From the NCBI GenBank assembly GCA_001513025.1, contig LFRZ01000107.1, positions 1-35,713 on the forward strand: a stretch of 35,713 nt of DNA, written 5' to 3'. The position numbers and the translations under genes were made by a program. The stretch is from Gammaproteobacteria bacterium DTU037 (GTDB taxonomy: Bacteria > Pseudomonadota > Gammaproteobacteria > Pseudomonadales > Pseudomonadaceae). Below, in pieces: positions 34,783 to 35,713 of this stretch; position 1 is the first letter of the stretch; each line of letters begins with the position of its first letter. The notes beneath the pieces are model-generated. The model did not search any database. It was not told the origin of the DNA and saw nothing but the letters and a program-made list of their open reading frames with translations.

Positions 34783-35713
34783 ATGAACGCTTTAAATACA
34801 GCTCTTTCACTCGATAACAGCACAGCAGTGCTGGAGTCAGCGCAGGTCACCACATTGATTCAGCCAAGTCGCAAAACACGCGTACTGGCCAGCCCGCAAG
34901 AACTGCGTCAGCAACTGCCTTTAAGCGCTGCATTAGCACAGCGTGTACAGCAGCAGCGCGAGCAAGTACGAGCCATTTTAAACGGTGAGGACTCCCGTCT
35001 CTTGGTCGTAATTGGCCCCTGCTCGATCCATAATATTGATGAAGCGCATGAGTATGCGCAGCGCTTGGCCGATTTATCTAGTCAAGTTTCTGAACACATG
35101 CTGTTAGCCATGCGCATTTATATTGAGAAGCCGCGTACCACCGTGGGTTGGAAAGGGCTGTTGTATGATCCGCATCTAGATGGCAGCGCCGATATGGCGC
35201 AGGGCTTGCAGTTATCTCGGCAGTTGATGTTGCAGATGTTAGAGCTGAATTTACCGGTGGCCACTGAGCTATTACAGCCGTTAGCCGCGAGCTATTTTGA
35301 TGATGTATTAAGCTGGGCGGCAATTGGTGCGCGTACCAGTGAATCACAAATTCACCGGGAAATGGTCAGCGGTTTAACACTGCCAGTGGGCTTCAAGAAC
35401 GGTACAGACGGCAGTGTCGGTATTGCCCTCGATGCGATGCGCTCAGCCGCACATGCTCATCAGCACTTTGGTTTAGATGCGCAAGGGCGCGCAGCGTTGG
35501 TGGAAACACAAGGTAATCCAGATACTCATTTAGTTTTGCGTGGCGGTCATCAGGGTCCAAATTATGACGCGCAGAGTATTGCACAGGCTTGTGCGGCAAT
35601 GCGCAAGGTCGGTTTAGAGGCTTCGTTAATGGTGGATTGCAGCCATGCTAACAGTGCTAAAAACCCGCAGTTGCAACCGCAGGTTTTACAGTCGGTATTG
35701 AGCCAACGGGCGG
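34783..35713 (+). CDS. 3-deoxy-7-phosphoheptulonate (DAHP) synthase, class I; truncated by the window edge
   Basis: The first 310 residues of a class I (AroF/AroG/AroH-type) DAHP synthase, which joins phosphoenolpyruvate and erythrose 4-phosphate as the first step toward Phe, Tyr and Trp. Core motifs are VVIGPCSIHN, YIEKPRTTVGWKG, AIGARTSESQIHRE, LPVGFKNGTDGS, LRGGHQGPNY and MVDCSHANS. The N-terminal 40 residues form the regulatory extension of this class. About 45 C-terminal residues should lie beyond the window, judged from the usual length near 350. Which amino acid inhibits the enzyme cannot be read with confidence. AAGGA lies ten bases before the ATG. The attenuator upstream suggests control by aromatic aminoacyl-tRNA supply. 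Confidence 0.93.
   Translation, partial: MNALNTALSLDNSTAVLESAQVTTLIQPSRKTRVLASPQELRQQLPLSAALAQRVQQQREQVRAILNGEDSRLLVVIGPCSIHNIDEAHEYAQRLADLSSQVSEHMLLAMRIYIEKPRTTVGWKGLLYDPHLDGSADMAQGLQLSRQLMLQMLELNLPVATELLQPLAASYFDDVLSWAAIGARTSESQIHREMVSGLTLPVGFKNGTDGSVGIALDAMRSAAHAHQHFGLDAQGRAALVETQGNPDTHLVLRGGHQGPNYDAQSIAQACAAMRKVGLEASLMVDCSHANSAKNPQLQPQVLQSVLSQRA

Noticed and set aside
1-35713. CRISPR arrays, insertion sequences, prophage genes, tRNA or rRNA genes.
   Set aside because: I looked for regularly spaced repeats, transposase or integrase motifs and RNA-gene signatures and saw none. A tool-based search would be more sensitive for RNA genes.

Overview
The window looks like chromosomal DNA from a gammaproteobacterium of the Pseudomonadaceae, in a lineage with lower G+C than typical Pseudomonas (judged by eye, not computed). 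The reasons are protein-level resemblance to Pseudomonas enzymes (ArgA, PtsP, RppH, OprD-type porin, the liu leucine-degradation set) and familiar neighbourhoods (argA / pit / DUF47 / CYTH-CHAD, and ptsP-rppH-HAD). I see no insertion sequence, prophage, CRISPR array, tRNA or rRNA. All genes are intact except the last, which runs off the right edge.

Region 1 (about 1-9200, minus strand) is a leucine/isovalerate catabolic operon read right to left: liuA, liuB, liuC, liuD, liuE, then both subunits of a 3-oxoacid CoA-transferase. It ends in an intrinsic terminator. Beyond that lie the MerR-type regulator liuR and a carboxymuconolactone-decarboxylase-like gene. The pathway converts isovaleryl-CoA to acetyl-CoA and acetoacetate, and the CoA-transferase activates the acetoacetate. 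Region 2 (9216-17703, plus strand) holds an acyl-CoA synthetase, an AhpD-like protein, an OprD-type porin and a five-gene Liv-type ABC transporter. Near-identical inverted-repeat operators lie in front of liuA and in front of the ABC transporter. This suggests that one regulator, probably LiuR, couples uptake to catabolism.

Region 3 (17866-22570, minus) has a TAXI-type TRAP transporter followed by galE. Region 4 (22702-27592) has argA, a Pit phosphate transporter with its DUF47 partner, and a divergent CYTH-CHAD phosphatase. Region 5 (27852-33663) has a stomatin/NfeD pair, an NRDE protein, ptsP and rppH (nitrogen PTS and RNA 5'-end processing), and a HAD phosphatase. Region 6 (33765-35713) has a periplasmic rhodanese and the start of a class I DAHP synthase gene.

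The most striking signal is the 463-base gap before the DAHP synthase gene. It holds a sigma70-like promoter, a 43-codon leader ORF with an eight-residue stretch YYFYGYWF, mutually exclusive hairpins ending in a strong intrinsic terminator, and a second short ORF that also carries aromatic codons. This reads as a transcription attenuator that senses aromatic amino acids and controls the first step of aromatic biosynthesis. It falls below the size normally annotated.
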